NCBI RefSeq assembly: GCF_004151245.1
Contig: NZ_JUIW01000009.1
Coordinates: 181,227-245,226, forward strand
Direction: 5' to 3'
DNA: 64,000 bases
Origin: Flavobacterium beibuense
GTDB taxonomy: Bacteria > Bacteroidota > Bacteroidia > Flavobacteriales > Flavobacteriaceae
The notes beneath the pieces were generated by a model. The model searched no databases and was not told where the DNA came from. It saw nothing but the letters and a program-made list of their open reading frames with translations. Positions 26,843 to 35,922 of the stretch are shown piece by piece; positions within the stretch are counted from its first letter, which is position 1, and each line of letters opens with the position of its first letter. A program made the translations under genes and the position numbers.

Positions 26843-29308
26843 TTATTTGCTTACATATACCCAGCCCACAATAGGTTCAGGGTAATCAGGATCATTTAGT
26901 TCCAGCACAAAATAATAAGTGCCTACCGGTACGGTATTATTGTCAGAACCTACTTTTTCTTCGGTAGCAACCCCGTCCCAGTCTTCCATACTGTGATCGC
27001 CTACCCATACAAGCCTTCCCCAACGGTTATAAATTTTCATTTTAAAATTGAGAAATATATTTCTAAGTCCTCTTACAAAAAATGTATCGTTTATACCATC
27101 GCCGTTAGGGGTAACATAATTATAGGTTTGCGGCGGACAGTTCTTTGTATACAACAAAAATGATGCTATAGTGTAACAGAACTCATCATTTAAGCGAACA
27201 AAAATTTCCTGAGGGTTAGTTGTAGTAACAAAACCTGTAGTATTAGTTATAGGATTAACACCCTGTTCTGCATCCTGTTGGGTAAGGTAGAAATTAACCG
27301 TATCATCAGGGTTATTTTTTAATGACTGTACGTAATCAGAAAAATCAAAAGTACCCAGTCCGTAACCTTCATTACAGGAGATAATATCTTCCAGTCCTGT
27401 AATAGTTGGTGATGCAACTAAAGATACAGATATAGTATATGTATTGTTTGTTTCGTCTGTTTCCTGTATTATGCCTGTGCCATCGCCTGTATCATCTACT
27501 ACAAAGGTCAGTTCAAAATCCATAGGCAGGGCATCAGGAATGGTAAGTGTTATAGTACCCTCTTCGCTGCCATCTATAGGGATATTCAGTAAGGTTTCGG
27601 TATATTCTATAAACTGTCCGTTTGCGTAGATAGATATTGGTGTTCCGGCTGGCAGTATATCGTCGCTGTCTAAATTGTAAACAGTATAAGATACTTCAAT
27701 TATCCTGGAGTCACAGGTTTTAACCACATCATACGCTGTTATGGTTGCATCGGGGAAAAGGCAGTCTACTGCATAAAGAAAGAATGAGCCAATGGTATAA
27801 CAACCGTGCTCATCCTCCAGTCGAACAAAAATTTCCTGTGCAGGTCCGTTTGATGTATAATTCTCCGGATTGGTAATATGGTTAATATCATTATCGGCAT
27901 TATCCTGTGATGTATAGAAACGAACAATATCCGTTGGCAAATTTTTCAGGTCTTCTTCATAAGCCGAAAAATCGAAAATACCAATACCGCTGTTATTAGC
28001 AGTTTCACAAACAGTTATGTCTTCCGGTTGCTGTAGTGGAGGAGACACCCATCGTGTTACATTAACCGTAAAGGAATTATTGTTTTCATTGGTTTCGGTA
28101 ACGTTTCCTGTTCCGTCTCCGTTGTCATCCACCACAAACACCAGTTCAAAATTAACAGGTGTATCGGGAGGGAGGTTTATGGTAATAGTGCCATTTTCAC
28201 TACCATCTATAGGTAACTCCGTTTGAGTTTGCGTATTGCCAACCAAAACGCCATTTGCATAAATTGATATGGGAGTTCCTGCCGGGAGCGGATCGGTACT
28301 GTTTGTGTTGTAAACGGTATAATCTATATCAATACTTAGCGAATTACATTGTTGTCTTACATCGGTAACTTCAATAGTAGCATCGGGCAGCTGGCTGTTA
28401 AGCTTGGTTATAATGGCATTTACCATTACAAAATCCTGTGCTGATTGCAGGCTTATCTCTGCCGATTCATCACCAATCTGTATCATGTTCTGGATATTAT
28501 AAATATCAAGATCCATATTGTACATATCGCTGGCTCCCGTAACACTATTAGTGCCGTTAAAGGCGTTATTTGACGGGTTTAATGGTGGATTGCCCAATAC
28601 GTTTCCGTTAATGGAAAGTATTTCATTGTTAGCGATATTAGCATCGCCTTCCCAGGCAATAAAGCCTATGCTTGCCCCAATATTGTCTATTACGTTAAGA
28701 CTGGGTAGAGTAATATCTATAGATGTAGGGACAAACTGTAGCCCATCATAAAGATTAAGTTGGTTTAATGGGAGATTTTCATTTTCATAAACAACAAAAA
28801 TAGCCCACCCTCCAAAATTTGTCCCGTTTTGACAATACAGGTTAGAGGAAGAAGGGACATCATTATTAATTACATCAGTAAGATCAAGCTCAGAAACCGT
28901 ATAGGTTCCGTTACCTGTGGTTTGAACCAAAGAGGTAACATCAGCAAACGCACTGAAAAAATCACGGGGAATTAAATCGGAAGTACTAACAAACACCACA
29001 GGAAAAGTACGTGTTGCCACTACATCCTGTCCGTTAAGTTGTATTTCAAAATCACCCGTACCTGAACCTGCCCAATAAAGATATGCCTTAAGTATCTGGT
29101 CATCCGGATTTAGGTTAAGCTCAGCCGAAGATGAGGTTAATATGCTACAGTCTAGCCCGGCACCATTAGGGATAGGGTTGAGTGTATTACCTACAAAAGT
29201 AAAATCATATTTTCCGTTAAACTGCTCGTATAATTCAATATCTACCTGACTGTATAGCGATGGTACAGCAAACAACATTAAAAAAACGGAGAGTAGTTTT
29301 ATTTTCAC
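26843..29308 (-). CDS. Secreted surface protein with T9SS type B (gliding-motility) C-terminal domain
   Basis: An 821-aa protein. After the signal peptide (KIKLLSVFLMLFAVPSLYSQ), residues ~25-300 contain AYLYWAGSGTGDFEI, typical of DUF3344-like regions. Two tandem ~210-aa repeats follow, from about residue 307 and 518. Each has a CARDB-like half (LPAGTPISIYANG, ELxFVVDDxGDGTG, ETNENNN/ETDETNN) and a half with IFDFSxY...QEIFVRL. The C-terminal ~95 residues from 727 (YVTPNGDGINDTF, YNRWGRLVW, GTYYFVLEL) are the gliding motility-associated/CHU_C domain, which directs export through the type IX system. The start is a GTG at 29308. Likely a cell-surface adhesin. Confidence 0.9.
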   Translation of the reverse strand: MKIKLLSVFLMLFAVPSLYSQVDIELYEQFNGKYDFTFVGNTLNPIPNGAGLDCSILTSSSAELNLNPDDQILKAYLYWAGSGTGDFEIQLNGQDVVATRTFPVVFVSTSDLIPRDFFSAFADVTSLVQTTGNGTYTVSELDLTDVINNDVPSSSNLYCQNGTNFGGWAIFVVYENENLPLNQLNLYDGLQFVPTSIDITLPSLNVIDNIGASIGFIAWEGDANIANNEILSINGNVLGNPPLNPSNNAFNGTNSVTGASDMYNMDLDIYNIQNMIQIGDESAEISLQSAQDFVMVNAIITKLNSQLPDATIEVTDVRQQCNSLSIDIDYTVYNTNSTDPLPAGTPISIYANGVLVGNTQTQTELPIDGSENGTITINLPPDTPVNFELVFVVDDNGDGTGNVTETNENNNSFTVNVTRWVSPPLQQPEDITVCETANNSGIGIFDFSAYEEDLKNLPTDIVRFYTSQDNADNDINHITNPENYTSNGPAQEIFVRLEDEHGCYTIGSFFLYAVDCLFPDATITAYDVVKTCDSRIIEVSYTVYNLDSDDILPAGTPISIYANGQFIEYTETLLNIPIDGSEEGTITLTIPDALPMDFELTFVVDDTGDGTGIIQETDETNNTYTISVSLVASPTITGLEDIISCNEGYGLGTFDFSDYVQSLKNNPDDTVNFYLTQQDAEQGVNPITNTTGFVTTTNPQEIFVRLNDEFCYTIASFLLYTKNCPPQTYNYVTPNGDGINDTFFVRGLRNIFLNFKMKIYNRWGRLVWVGDHSMEDWDGVATEEKVGSDNNTVPVGTYYFVLELNDPDYPEPIVGWVYVSK

Positions 29309-29461
29309 GGCATATTATTTTTGCTTAAAAATAGAAAATATTTGATAAAGCTGTCTTTTTTTACTTAAATGTATAACAAATACAGCCTTTTAGATTATTA
29401 AACCTCATAAATTCCTTATGTGACGGATAATTTTCTATTTTTACCAGTTCAAAAGAGAATT

Positions 29462-29659
29462 ATGAGCCATATATTTTTATACTTCGATCCCGGTACAGGC
29501 GCTTTAATAGTGCAGCTGCTTGTTGCGGTTGGAGCTTCCATAGCTTTATTTTATAAAAGGATTACCACAAAAATAAAATCTGTTTTTGGTAAAAAACAGG
29601 AGCAGGACCTAATGGGAGATATTGATATAGAAGACAAATCTGATGCAGACACAAAATAG
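29462..29659 (+). CDS. Small membrane protein of the polysaccharide locus (65 aa)
   Basis: The protein starts SHIFLYFDPGTGALIVQ, continues with one membrane helix (LLVAVGASIALFY), then a basic stretch (KRITTKIKSVFGKK) and an acidic tail. The DPGTG motif just before a helix is characteristic of a small conserved family that I recall beside methyltransferase and sulfatase-like genes. I chose the ATG at 29462. An upstream in-frame GTG at 29420 adds residues with no family character. It overlaps the next gene by 17 bases, which argues for tight co-expression. Function unknown. Confidence 0.75.
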   Translation: MSHIFLYFDPGTGALIVQLLVAVGASIALFYKRITTKIKSVFGKKQEQDLMGDIDIEDKSDADTK

Positions 29660-31025
29660 GCATGCTTCTTCGTTCAGGGATCCGTCGGGATATATTTTTA
29701 CAGACAATGACACTGTATTAAGACAGGTAAATCCTGTTTACTTTAAGCAATATAATTCGCTTAAAAATAAAGGGTTTTACGATAAGCTTTTTAAAGCAGG
29801 TCTTCTTATTCCTCATCAAGAGGTAAAGGCCGACGACAAAGGAATTGTAATTAAGCCTGAAAATATTCCGTTTTTTTCTTATCCCTACGAATGGAGTTTT
29901 AATCAATATAAACATGCTGCTTTACATACCTTAAAACTGCAGAAATACTGTATTCAAAACGGTTATTCACTTAAGGATGCCACAGCATTTAATATTACAT
30001 TTTACAAAGGAAAACCTGTTTTTGTAGACAGCCTTTCTCTTGATTTTTATACAGATGGTGAGCCGTGGAGGGCTTACAGGCAGTTTTTAATGCACTTTTT
30101 CGCCCCATTGCTTTTGGCAAAATATCATGGTAATGATATGCTTAAACTGCTTATGCAGTATATTGATGGTATTCCGCTGGATAAGGCTGCAAAAATGTTA
30201 CCTTTTAAATGCAGGTTTAGCCCGGTTATTTATACCAATATTTATCTTACGGCTAAGTATGATGCCAGATATAGTAATAGCGTTGGTGCAGAAAAAGAAA
30301 GGAAAATAAACATTTCTAAAGAGGCACAAATCAAAATATTAGATTCACTCTACAATTACATTAAAGATCTTGAACTTAATGAAAAGACAGAGTGGAAAGA
30401 CTATTATACTATAACCAACTATGATGCTGAAGCTTTTGAATACAAAAAAGATTTGGTAAGAAAGTGGTATGGAGGTATAAATGCTTCTAAGCTTATTGAC
30501 TTTGGTGGTAATGACGGTACTTTTTCACGAGTGCTTAAGGATATGGCAAAAGAAATACTGGTAACCGATATTGACCCAAATGCTGTAGACCAAAATTACC
30601 TACAGGTATTAAAAAACAAAGAAAGTAATATACTCCCGTTGGTTAGTGACCTGGTAAATCCGGTTCCCGGAATAGGACTTAACAATGCCGAAAGGGATTC
30701 GTTACTGGACAGGATTAAAAAAGGCAATTATGACGTAGCTATGGCACTGGCCCTTATACACCATATATCGCTTACCGGAAATGTACCGTTTAGCATGTCG
30801 GCAAAGCTGTTTGCTTCGTTAACGCCTTATCTTATTATTGAGTTTCCGGATAGAGGTGACTCTTGGGTAGATTTCCTTTTAAACAGTAAACGTGAGTTTA
30901 AGGGACATTTTGACGGTTATAACATTACAGATTTTGAAAAAGAGTATAGTGTATATTTTGATATAGAAGAAAAACAGCTTATCCCTAATACAAAAAGGAC
31001 GATGTATTTACTAAAAAGAAAATAA
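29643..31025 (+). CDS. NoeA-like class I SAM-dependent methyltransferase
   Basis: A 460-aa protein. The N-terminal ~250 residues have the pattern of NoeA-type nodulation methyltransferases (SSFRDPSGYIF, KPVFVDSLSLDFYTDGEPWRAYRQF), with some resemblance to kinase folds. The C-terminal part is a Rossmann methyltransferase with SAM motif I LIDFGGNDGTFSRVL near residues 281-295, an acidic VTDIDPNAV next strand, and motif IV-like VAMALALIHHI. The substrate is probably a glycan or lipid-linked precursor, inferred from its place between the small membrane protein and a membrane sulfatase-fold protein. Confidence 0.8.
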   Translation: MQTQNRHASSFRDPSGYIFTDNDTVLRQVNPVYFKQYNSLKNKGFYDKLFKAGLLIPHQEVKADDKGIVIKPENIPFFSYPYEWSFNQYKHAALHTLKLQKYCIQNGYSLKDATAFNITFYKGKPVFVDSLSLDFYTDGEPWRAYRQFLMHFFAPLLLAKYHGNDMLKLLMQYIDGIPLDKAAKMLPFKCRFSPVIYTNIYLTAKYDARYSNSVGAEKERKINISKEAQIKILDSLYNYIKDLELNEKTEWKDYYTITNYDAEAFEYKKDLVRKWYGGINASKLIDFGGNDGTFSRVLKDMAKEILVTDIDPNAVDQNYLQVLKNKESNILPLVSDLVNPVPGIGLNNAERDSLLDRIKKGNYDVAMALALIHHISLTGNVPFSMSAKLFASLTPYLIIEFPDRGDSWVDFLLNSKREFKGHFDGYNITDFEKEYSVYFDIEEKQLIPNTKRTMYLLKRK

Positions 31026-31027
31026 AC

Positions 31028-32509
31028 ATGATTGAAAAACTAAGGCAAAAGATTCTAGATTTTATCAATTCTGAAAAGGATACTCCCATACTGGCGGGAT
31101 TTAGCGTAGGCTTATACCTGCTTTTATTCTATTACTCTAAGAACTTCGCTTTAGCTAATTCATTAGTACAACTTTCATTATTTGCGGCATTTTATATACT
31201 TATACCCGTTACGGTTTTATTTGTGGGTTACAAGATTCTTCCTCTTGTAAAACTTGGCGATTATAGAAGAAACTTTCTGTTCGTTGGGATGCTGGGCATG
31301 TTGTTTTACTTTATTTTTGACCTAATCGTTTTAAAGTTTACCGAAAAAGGTACGCTGTTGCTAATAATAATAGCAGCATGGTTTATATCAAGAAAATATA
31401 AAAAATATTACAAGCTTTTTATCATACTGCTTATTTTCCTTTCCTTTTTTAATCTGATGCAAATTTTAAGGATTGTTTTCTCCAAAGTCGATAAAGAATG
31501 GCAAAAACAACCTGATAATATAGAAATGGCAGTTTTTAAGAAGCGACCAAACATTTATTTCATTCAGCCGGACGGATATACTAACCCCGTAAATTTTAGG
31601 GATAGTATTTATAATTTTGACAATACTGCCTTTTGGAGTTATCTTGATAAGGAAGGCTTTAAGTTGTATGAAAATCAAAGGTCTAATTATTATTCTACGT
31701 TACTTTCCAATTCCTCAATGTTCTCTATGAAACATCACTATAGTGCAGCCGATATTGAAAAATACAGGGCAAGGGAAATAATAGTGGGAGATAATGCTGT
31801 ACTACGAACACTTAAGAATAATAACTACAAGACTCATCTTATAAGCGAAAAGCCTTATTTAATAATGAACAGGCCTGATTTAGGATATGATTACTGTAAT
31901 ATATCTTATTCTGAAATACCTATTATTAAGGATGGTTGGGTTGATAATTATGATGTTTTTGAATCGCTTAAAAAGAATACTGAAAATATTAGCAATGAAG
32001 GTAACTTTTTCTTTATTGAAAAATTCACTCCGGGGCATATAAGTGTCTATCAGCGCCCAATAGCTGAAGAGCAGGCAATACAGGAAGAAAAGGACCAGTA
32101 TCTTAGCGGAGTTAAGGAAGCTAATATATGGTTAGAAAAGGTTATAGTTTATCTTGAGGAAAAAGACCCTGATGCAATAATAATTATTGGGGCTGATCAT
32201 GGTGGTTTTGCAGGTTTTGCCTATAGTTTGCAGTCCAGTTACAAAACGACCAATAAGTATAAAATAAACTCTATGTTTGGGGCATTGCTGGCAATAAAGT
32301 GGAATGATGCCGGAGCTGCTGCTTACGATAAGGAACTGAAAACGAACGTGAATATTTTCAGGGTATTGTTTTCTTATCTGGCTCAGGATAAGTCTTACCT
32401 TAATAATTTGCAGGAAGATGCGAGCTATTTACGCCTTAAAGAGCCCCCGGGACTTTATCTTTATATAAACGATAAAGGAGAACATGTATTTGAAAAGATA
32501 GAAAAATAA
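31028..32509 (+). CDS. Membrane-bound sulfatase/alkaline-phosphatase-fold protein
   Basis: A 493-aa protein. Five N-terminal membrane helices (residues ~20-150) precede an extracytoplasmic domain that begins NIYFIQPDGYTNP. The domain has NYYSTLLSNSSMFSMKH, with a Ser/Thr position where the catalytic nucleophile of the superfamily lies, and ends with IIIIGADHGGF, the conserved Asp-His metal-binding motif. This layout is shared with LtaS/EptA-like transferases that move phosphoglycerol or phosphoethanolamine onto envelope glycans. The donor and acceptor here are unknown. Two bases separate it from the previous stop. Confidence 0.78.
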   Translation: MIEKLRQKILDFINSEKDTPILAGFSVGLYLLLFYYSKNFALANSLVQLSLFAAFYILIPVTVLFVGYKILPLVKLGDYRRNFLFVGMLGMLFYFIFDLIVLKFTEKGTLLLIIIAAWFISRKYKKYYKLFIILLIFLSFFNLMQILRIVFSKVDKEWQKQPDNIEMAVFKKRPNIYFIQPDGYTNPVNFRDSIYNFDNTAFWSYLDKEGFKLYENQRSNYYSTLLSNSSMFSMKHHYSAADIEKYRAREIIVGDNAVLRTLKNNNYKTHLISEKPYLIMNRPDLGYDYCNISYSEIPIIKDGWVDNYDVFESLKKNTENISNEGNFFFIEKFTPGHISVYQRPIAEEQAIQEEKDQYLSGVKEANIWLEKVIVYLEEKDPDAIIIIGADHGGFAGFAYSLQSSYKTTNKYKINSMFGALLAIKWNDAGAAAYDKELKTNVNIFRVLFSYLAQDKSYLNNLQEDASYLRLKEPPGLYLYINDKGEHVFEKIEK

Positions 32510-32511
32510 GC

Positions 32512-33450
32512 ATGTACAGAGTTGAGAAATATACGGTTGATTATTATACACAATGGAATGATTTCGTAAACAGTTCTAAAAACGGTACGTTTTTGTTTCA
32601 TCGTGATTTTATGGAGTATCATAGCGACCGTTTTACAGATTTCTCATTACTTGTATTTGAAAATGATAAGCTGGTAGCGCTTTTTCCGGCTAACAGTAAA
32701 GACGATATAATATATTCCCATCAGGGGCTTACATATGGAGGGTTTCTGTTAGAGAATAAAACAGGAGGAGAAAAAACAGAGCAGATTATTAATGTTGCCT
32801 TTGAATTTTTGAATGAAAAAGGATTTAAAAAAGGTATTATAAAACAGATATTGCCCATATACCACAAATATCCTGTTTTTGAAGCTGATTATGCTCTTTT
32901 TAGGAAAGGGGCTAGTATTATCCGCAGGGATATGAACCTGGCGATTGATTATTCGTTTCCGCTTACAATTTCTAAAAGCAAAATGAAACATTACAGGAGG
33001 GTAAGCAGTTTGGGAATGGAGATAAAGCAGGATAATAACTTTAAAGGTTTTTGGAAAGACGTTCTTGTTCCAAGACTTGAAAAGAGACATAACACAAAGC
33101 CTGTACATACTATTGAAGAGATAGAGTTATTGCAAAGCCGTTTTCCTGAAAACATATTTCAGTATAATGTTTATTATAATGATGAGATAGTAGCAGGAAT
33201 AACCCTTTTTGATTCAGGAACAGTTGTAAAGTCGCAATACGGTGCTACTACCGATAAGGGCGAAGAGTTAAGAGCGTTGGACTACCTTTTTATAACCCTT
33301 ATTGAAAAGCTTAGTAATACGAAGCGTTTTTTTGATATGGGTACAGTTACAGAAGGAAACGGATATAATGCCGGATTACTTAAACAGAAAGAAGAACTGG
33401 GCTGTAGTGTATATGTCCAGGATTTTTATGAGGTGACAATAACTGAATAG
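32512..33450 (+). CDS. FemAB/GNAT-type acyltransferase
   Basis: A 312-aa soluble protein with two GNAT-like lobes: an N-terminal one (TYGGFLLENKTGG, ALFRKGASIIRRDMNLAI) and a C-terminal one with YYNDEIVAGITLFDSGTVVKSQYGAT followed by ALDYLFITLIEK. This is the FemAB-like layout common in polysaccharide loci, where such proteins transfer acyl or aminoacyl groups to sugars. It begins two bases after the sulfatase-fold gene and so belongs to the same operon. The transferred group is unknown. Confidence 0.75.
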   Translation: MYRVEKYTVDYYTQWNDFVNSSKNGTFLFHRDFMEYHSDRFTDFSLLVFENDKLVALFPANSKDDIIYSHQGLTYGGFLLENKTGGEKTEQIINVAFEFLNEKGFKKGIIKQILPIYHKYPVFEADYALFRKGASIIRRDMNLAIDYSFPLTISKSKMKHYRRVSSLGMEIKQDNNFKGFWKDVLVPRLEKRHNTKPVHTIEEIELLQSRFPENIFQYNVYYNDEIVAGITLFDSGTVVKSQYGATTDKGEELRALDYLFITLIEKLSNTKRFFDMGTVTEGNGYNAGLLKQKEELGCSVYVQDFYEVTITE

Positions 33451-33470
33451 CTCTAAAAATTATTTGGAAT

Positions 33471-34742
33471 TTGAAGTTAATCAATAAGATAAAAGGCAAC
33501 CCTGTCATTAAGGTTTTTTCCCTTAACTCACTTAGTGTAGGGGTAAGGTTGGCAGGAGGTGTAATAATTTCAAAAATCGTAGCTCAATTTTTAGGACCTG
33601 CAGGATTAGCGCTTGTAGGTAATTTAAGAAATGTACTTTCCATAACCGATTCAGTTTCTACACTTGGCTTTCAAAACGGTATTGTTAAGTACGTGGCTGA
33701 GCATCAAAAAAACGAAAATAAACTTAAAGAGATTTTAAGTACTGTTTTTTTTGTTTTGTTAGGAGTAGTAGCAGTATTGAGTATCATTGTTTTTTTTGGT
33801 GCCGGCTATTTTAGCGAAGTATTTTTTAAGGATGCAGCTTATAAATGGGTCTTTAAAATGATAGCCTTTGCTATGCCATGGTATGCAGGGAATATATTTT
33901 TAATTTCTATATTAAATGGTTTAGGTAATTATAAAAAAGTAATAAAGGTTAATATTTCGGGAAATGTTTTTGGGGTATTGCTTTCGGCTGTACTTATTAT
34001 TTACCATCAGCTTAGTGGAGCGTTAATAGCTGTAGCTCTCAGCCCGGCTTTACTTTTTATGTTTTCCTTTATTATGATAAGAGGAGAAATATCCCTTATA
34101 ACTTTTATCAGGAGGCCTTTTTTTAAGGCTACAATGCTTAAAAACCTGTTTTATTATAGTTTAATGACTCTTGTTACCATAGTAACAGGTACAGTGCTTA
34201 CATTGTATATAAGAAATCTTATTATCAATATGTACGGAGAGATTGAGGGCGGGTACTGGGAAGCGGTGAACCGCTTTTCTTCCTATTATCTTATGTTTAT
34301 TTCCACTTTACTAACAGTTTATTTTTTACCAAAGCTAAGTACGGCAATAACCAAAAGAGAAACTAAAACTGTAATTTACAGTTATTATAAAACTGTGATT
34401 CCGCTTTTTGCTGTAGGACTTTTTCTGATTTTTTTTTTAAGGTATGTAATTATACAGGTTCTTTTAAGTGATGAGTTTTTACCTGTTGGCCCACTTTTTA
34501 AATGGCAGTTAGTAGGGGATTTTCTAAAAGCCTGTTCTATTATTTTGGGATATGAGTTTTTTGCCAAGAAAATGACAAAGGCATTTATAGCAACTGAGAT
34601 TTTTTCATTTGTAACACTGTATTTATCTGCAACATACTTTATAAAGCAATATGGTGTAGAAGGCGCAGTAATGGCGCATGCCTTTACCTATGCTTTATAC
34701 TTTGTACTTCTATTGATGGTATTTAGAAAGAAACTTATTTAA
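33471..34742 (+). CDS. Wzx-type O-antigen/polysaccharide flippase
   Basis: A 423-aa membrane protein with about twelve hydrophobic segments over its whole length. The opening SLNSLSVGVRLAGGVIISKIVAQ and the region FLGPAGLALVGNLRN are characteristic of the MOP/polysaccharide-exporter group that flips undecaprenyl-linked repeat units across the inner membrane. The start is a TTG at 33471, and no ATG nearby would keep the first helix. It follows the acyltransferase gene by 20 bases. Its stop interlocks (TTAA) with the stop of the opposing glycosyltransferase. Confidence 0.87.
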   Translation: MKLINKIKGNPVIKVFSLNSLSVGVRLAGGVIISKIVAQFLGPAGLALVGNLRNVLSITDSVSTLGFQNGIVKYVAEHQKNENKLKEILSTVFFVLLGVVAVLSIIVFFGAGYFSEVFFKDAAYKWVFKMIAFAMPWYAGNIFLISILNGLGNYKKVIKVNISGNVFGVLLSAVLIIYHQLSGALIAVALSPALLFMFSFIMIRGEISLITFIRRPFFKATMLKNLFYYSLMTLVTIVTGTVLTLYIRNLIINMYGEIEGGYWEAVNRFSSYYLMFISTLLTVYFLPKLSTAITKRETKTVIYSYYKTVIPLFAVGLFLIFFLRYVIIQVLLSDEFLPVGPLFKWQLVGDFLKACSIILGYEFFAKKMTKAFIATEIFSFVTLYLSATYFIKQYGVEGAVMAHAFTYALYFVLLLMVFRKKLI

Positions 34743-35878
34743 GTACTCCACACCTCAATATATTTTTCTGCGATTTTAATATAGTTATGCTCTTTCTCTA
34801 TAAAAACTCTGGCTCTTAGGCTTATCGCTTTTATTTCATTTGGATTTTCAATAAGGTAAGATAGTTCGTTAACAATTGCCTTTGTATCGGGTAATGCATT
34901 TATTGCTACTCTCTCTGTAAGATTATATTGCTGGGTAAACTCGGTCTCTGCACCTGTAAAAACTACTTTTCCTTTTGCCATCGCCTCTAAGGCATTATAC
35001 CCCTGGTCATAACCATAAGTTTGATCCAGTAAAATATGTGCCCTGTCATAGAGTTTTATGTATTCGTTATAAGGTACGTTCTCGGTAATTATAATCTCTA
35101 CTTTGTCTCTGTATTTTTCCTGTATTATGGTTAGAGCTTCTTCAAAAAAGTTGATTCCCTTTTTTATGTAGCTCAATCGGTTAATACCTAAAAAGATAAT
35201 AATCTTATCGGTTATTTCCGGTTGGTTATACGTTATAGTGTCAGTATTTATGGGGTTAGGGATAAAATGGGTCTCATATCCCATTGCTTTCATGGGTATT
35301 TCATAATCCAAATCTGAAGTTACTATGCAAACGGAATTGTTTTTTACCCATTCAAAAAGTTTTTTATAATTGGGTTTGAGATATTTTAAAGAGTATTTAA
35401 AATAGTTGGCCGGGGCTTTCTTCTGCAGATAAGGGGTAAGAATGGAATATTTAAGATCTCCGTTAAGGCAATATTCTATAATAGGGGTGTCGTCACCACA
35501 AATTAGCAGACTCATTTGCCTGTTTTGCTTTAAGAGCTTTTTGTAGAGTTTTAACGCCTGCTTAGGCTGTGTTTCAATAGCATCGGAATTAATTAGCTGA
35601 ATATGATCAAAACCTTTTAACTTATGTAGTAGCTTATTAAAACGATATCCTTTTTCAGTCTCCTCTAAATTGTATCCACTTAATTTGTATATAAGATTTT
35701 TGAATTTTCTCAAAAACCAATAATCGTTAAAAAGCTTTGGATATATTGAGTAATCGGTATTGAATTTTTTAAAACTGTCCCCTGTTCCTACTATAATTAC
35801 TTCATGGCCTAAAGTGGTTAACCCTTCCTTTAAGGAATTATGAAGCCTGCTGTATTCGCCAAGTAAAAGTATTTTCAT
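34739..35878 (-). CDS. GT1/GT4-like glycosyltransferase
   Basis: A 379-aa GT-B-fold protein with a Rossmann-type N-terminus (ILLLGEYSRLHNSLKEGL, GHEVIIVGTG). Its C-terminal half has IIFLGINRLSYIKKGINFF and HILLDQTYGYDQGYNALEAMAKGKVVF, which supply the sugar-nucleotide-binding E-x7-E-like region. It transfers a sugar to the growing repeat unit at the cytoplasmic membrane face, by family knowledge. The donor sugar is not deducible. It is the only minus-strand gene inside the left half of the locus and converges on the flippase. Confidence 0.82.
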   Translation of the reverse strand: MKILLLGEYSRLHNSLKEGLTTLGHEVIIVGTGDSFKKFNTDYSIYPKLFNDYWFLRKFKNLIYKLSGYNLEETEKGYRFNKLLHKLKGFDHIQLINSDAIETQPKQALKLYKKLLKQNRQMSLLICGDDTPIIEYCLNGDLKYSILTPYLQKKAPANYFKYSLKYLKPNYKKLFEWVKNNSVCIVTSDLDYEIPMKAMGYETHFIPNPINTDTITYNQPEITDKIIIFLGINRLSYIKKGINFFEEALTIIQEKYRDKVEIIITENVPYNEYIKLYDRAHILLDQTYGYDQGYNALEAMAKGKVVFTGAETEFTQQYNLTERVAINALPDTKAIVNELSYLIENPNEIKAISLRARVFIEKEHNYIKIAEKYIEVWST

Positions 35879-35897
35879 TAGTGAGTAGGGAAATTTT

Positions 35898-35905
35898 TAT
35901 ATTTG
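35898..35905 (+). promoter_or_regulatory. Flavobacterial -7 box of the GT2/ketoisomerase/GT4 operon
   Basis: TATATTTG matches TAnnTTTG and ends 17 bases before the TTG start at 35923. It lies in the 44-base divergent gap and supports that non-ATG start. Confidence 0.55.
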
Positions 35906-35922
35906 TGTAAATATATAAACAA

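Noticed and set aside
29420..29461. GTG start extending the 65-aa membrane protein
   Set aside because: The added residues lie upstream of the conserved part. The ATG at 29462 gives the expected short N-terminus before DPGTG.
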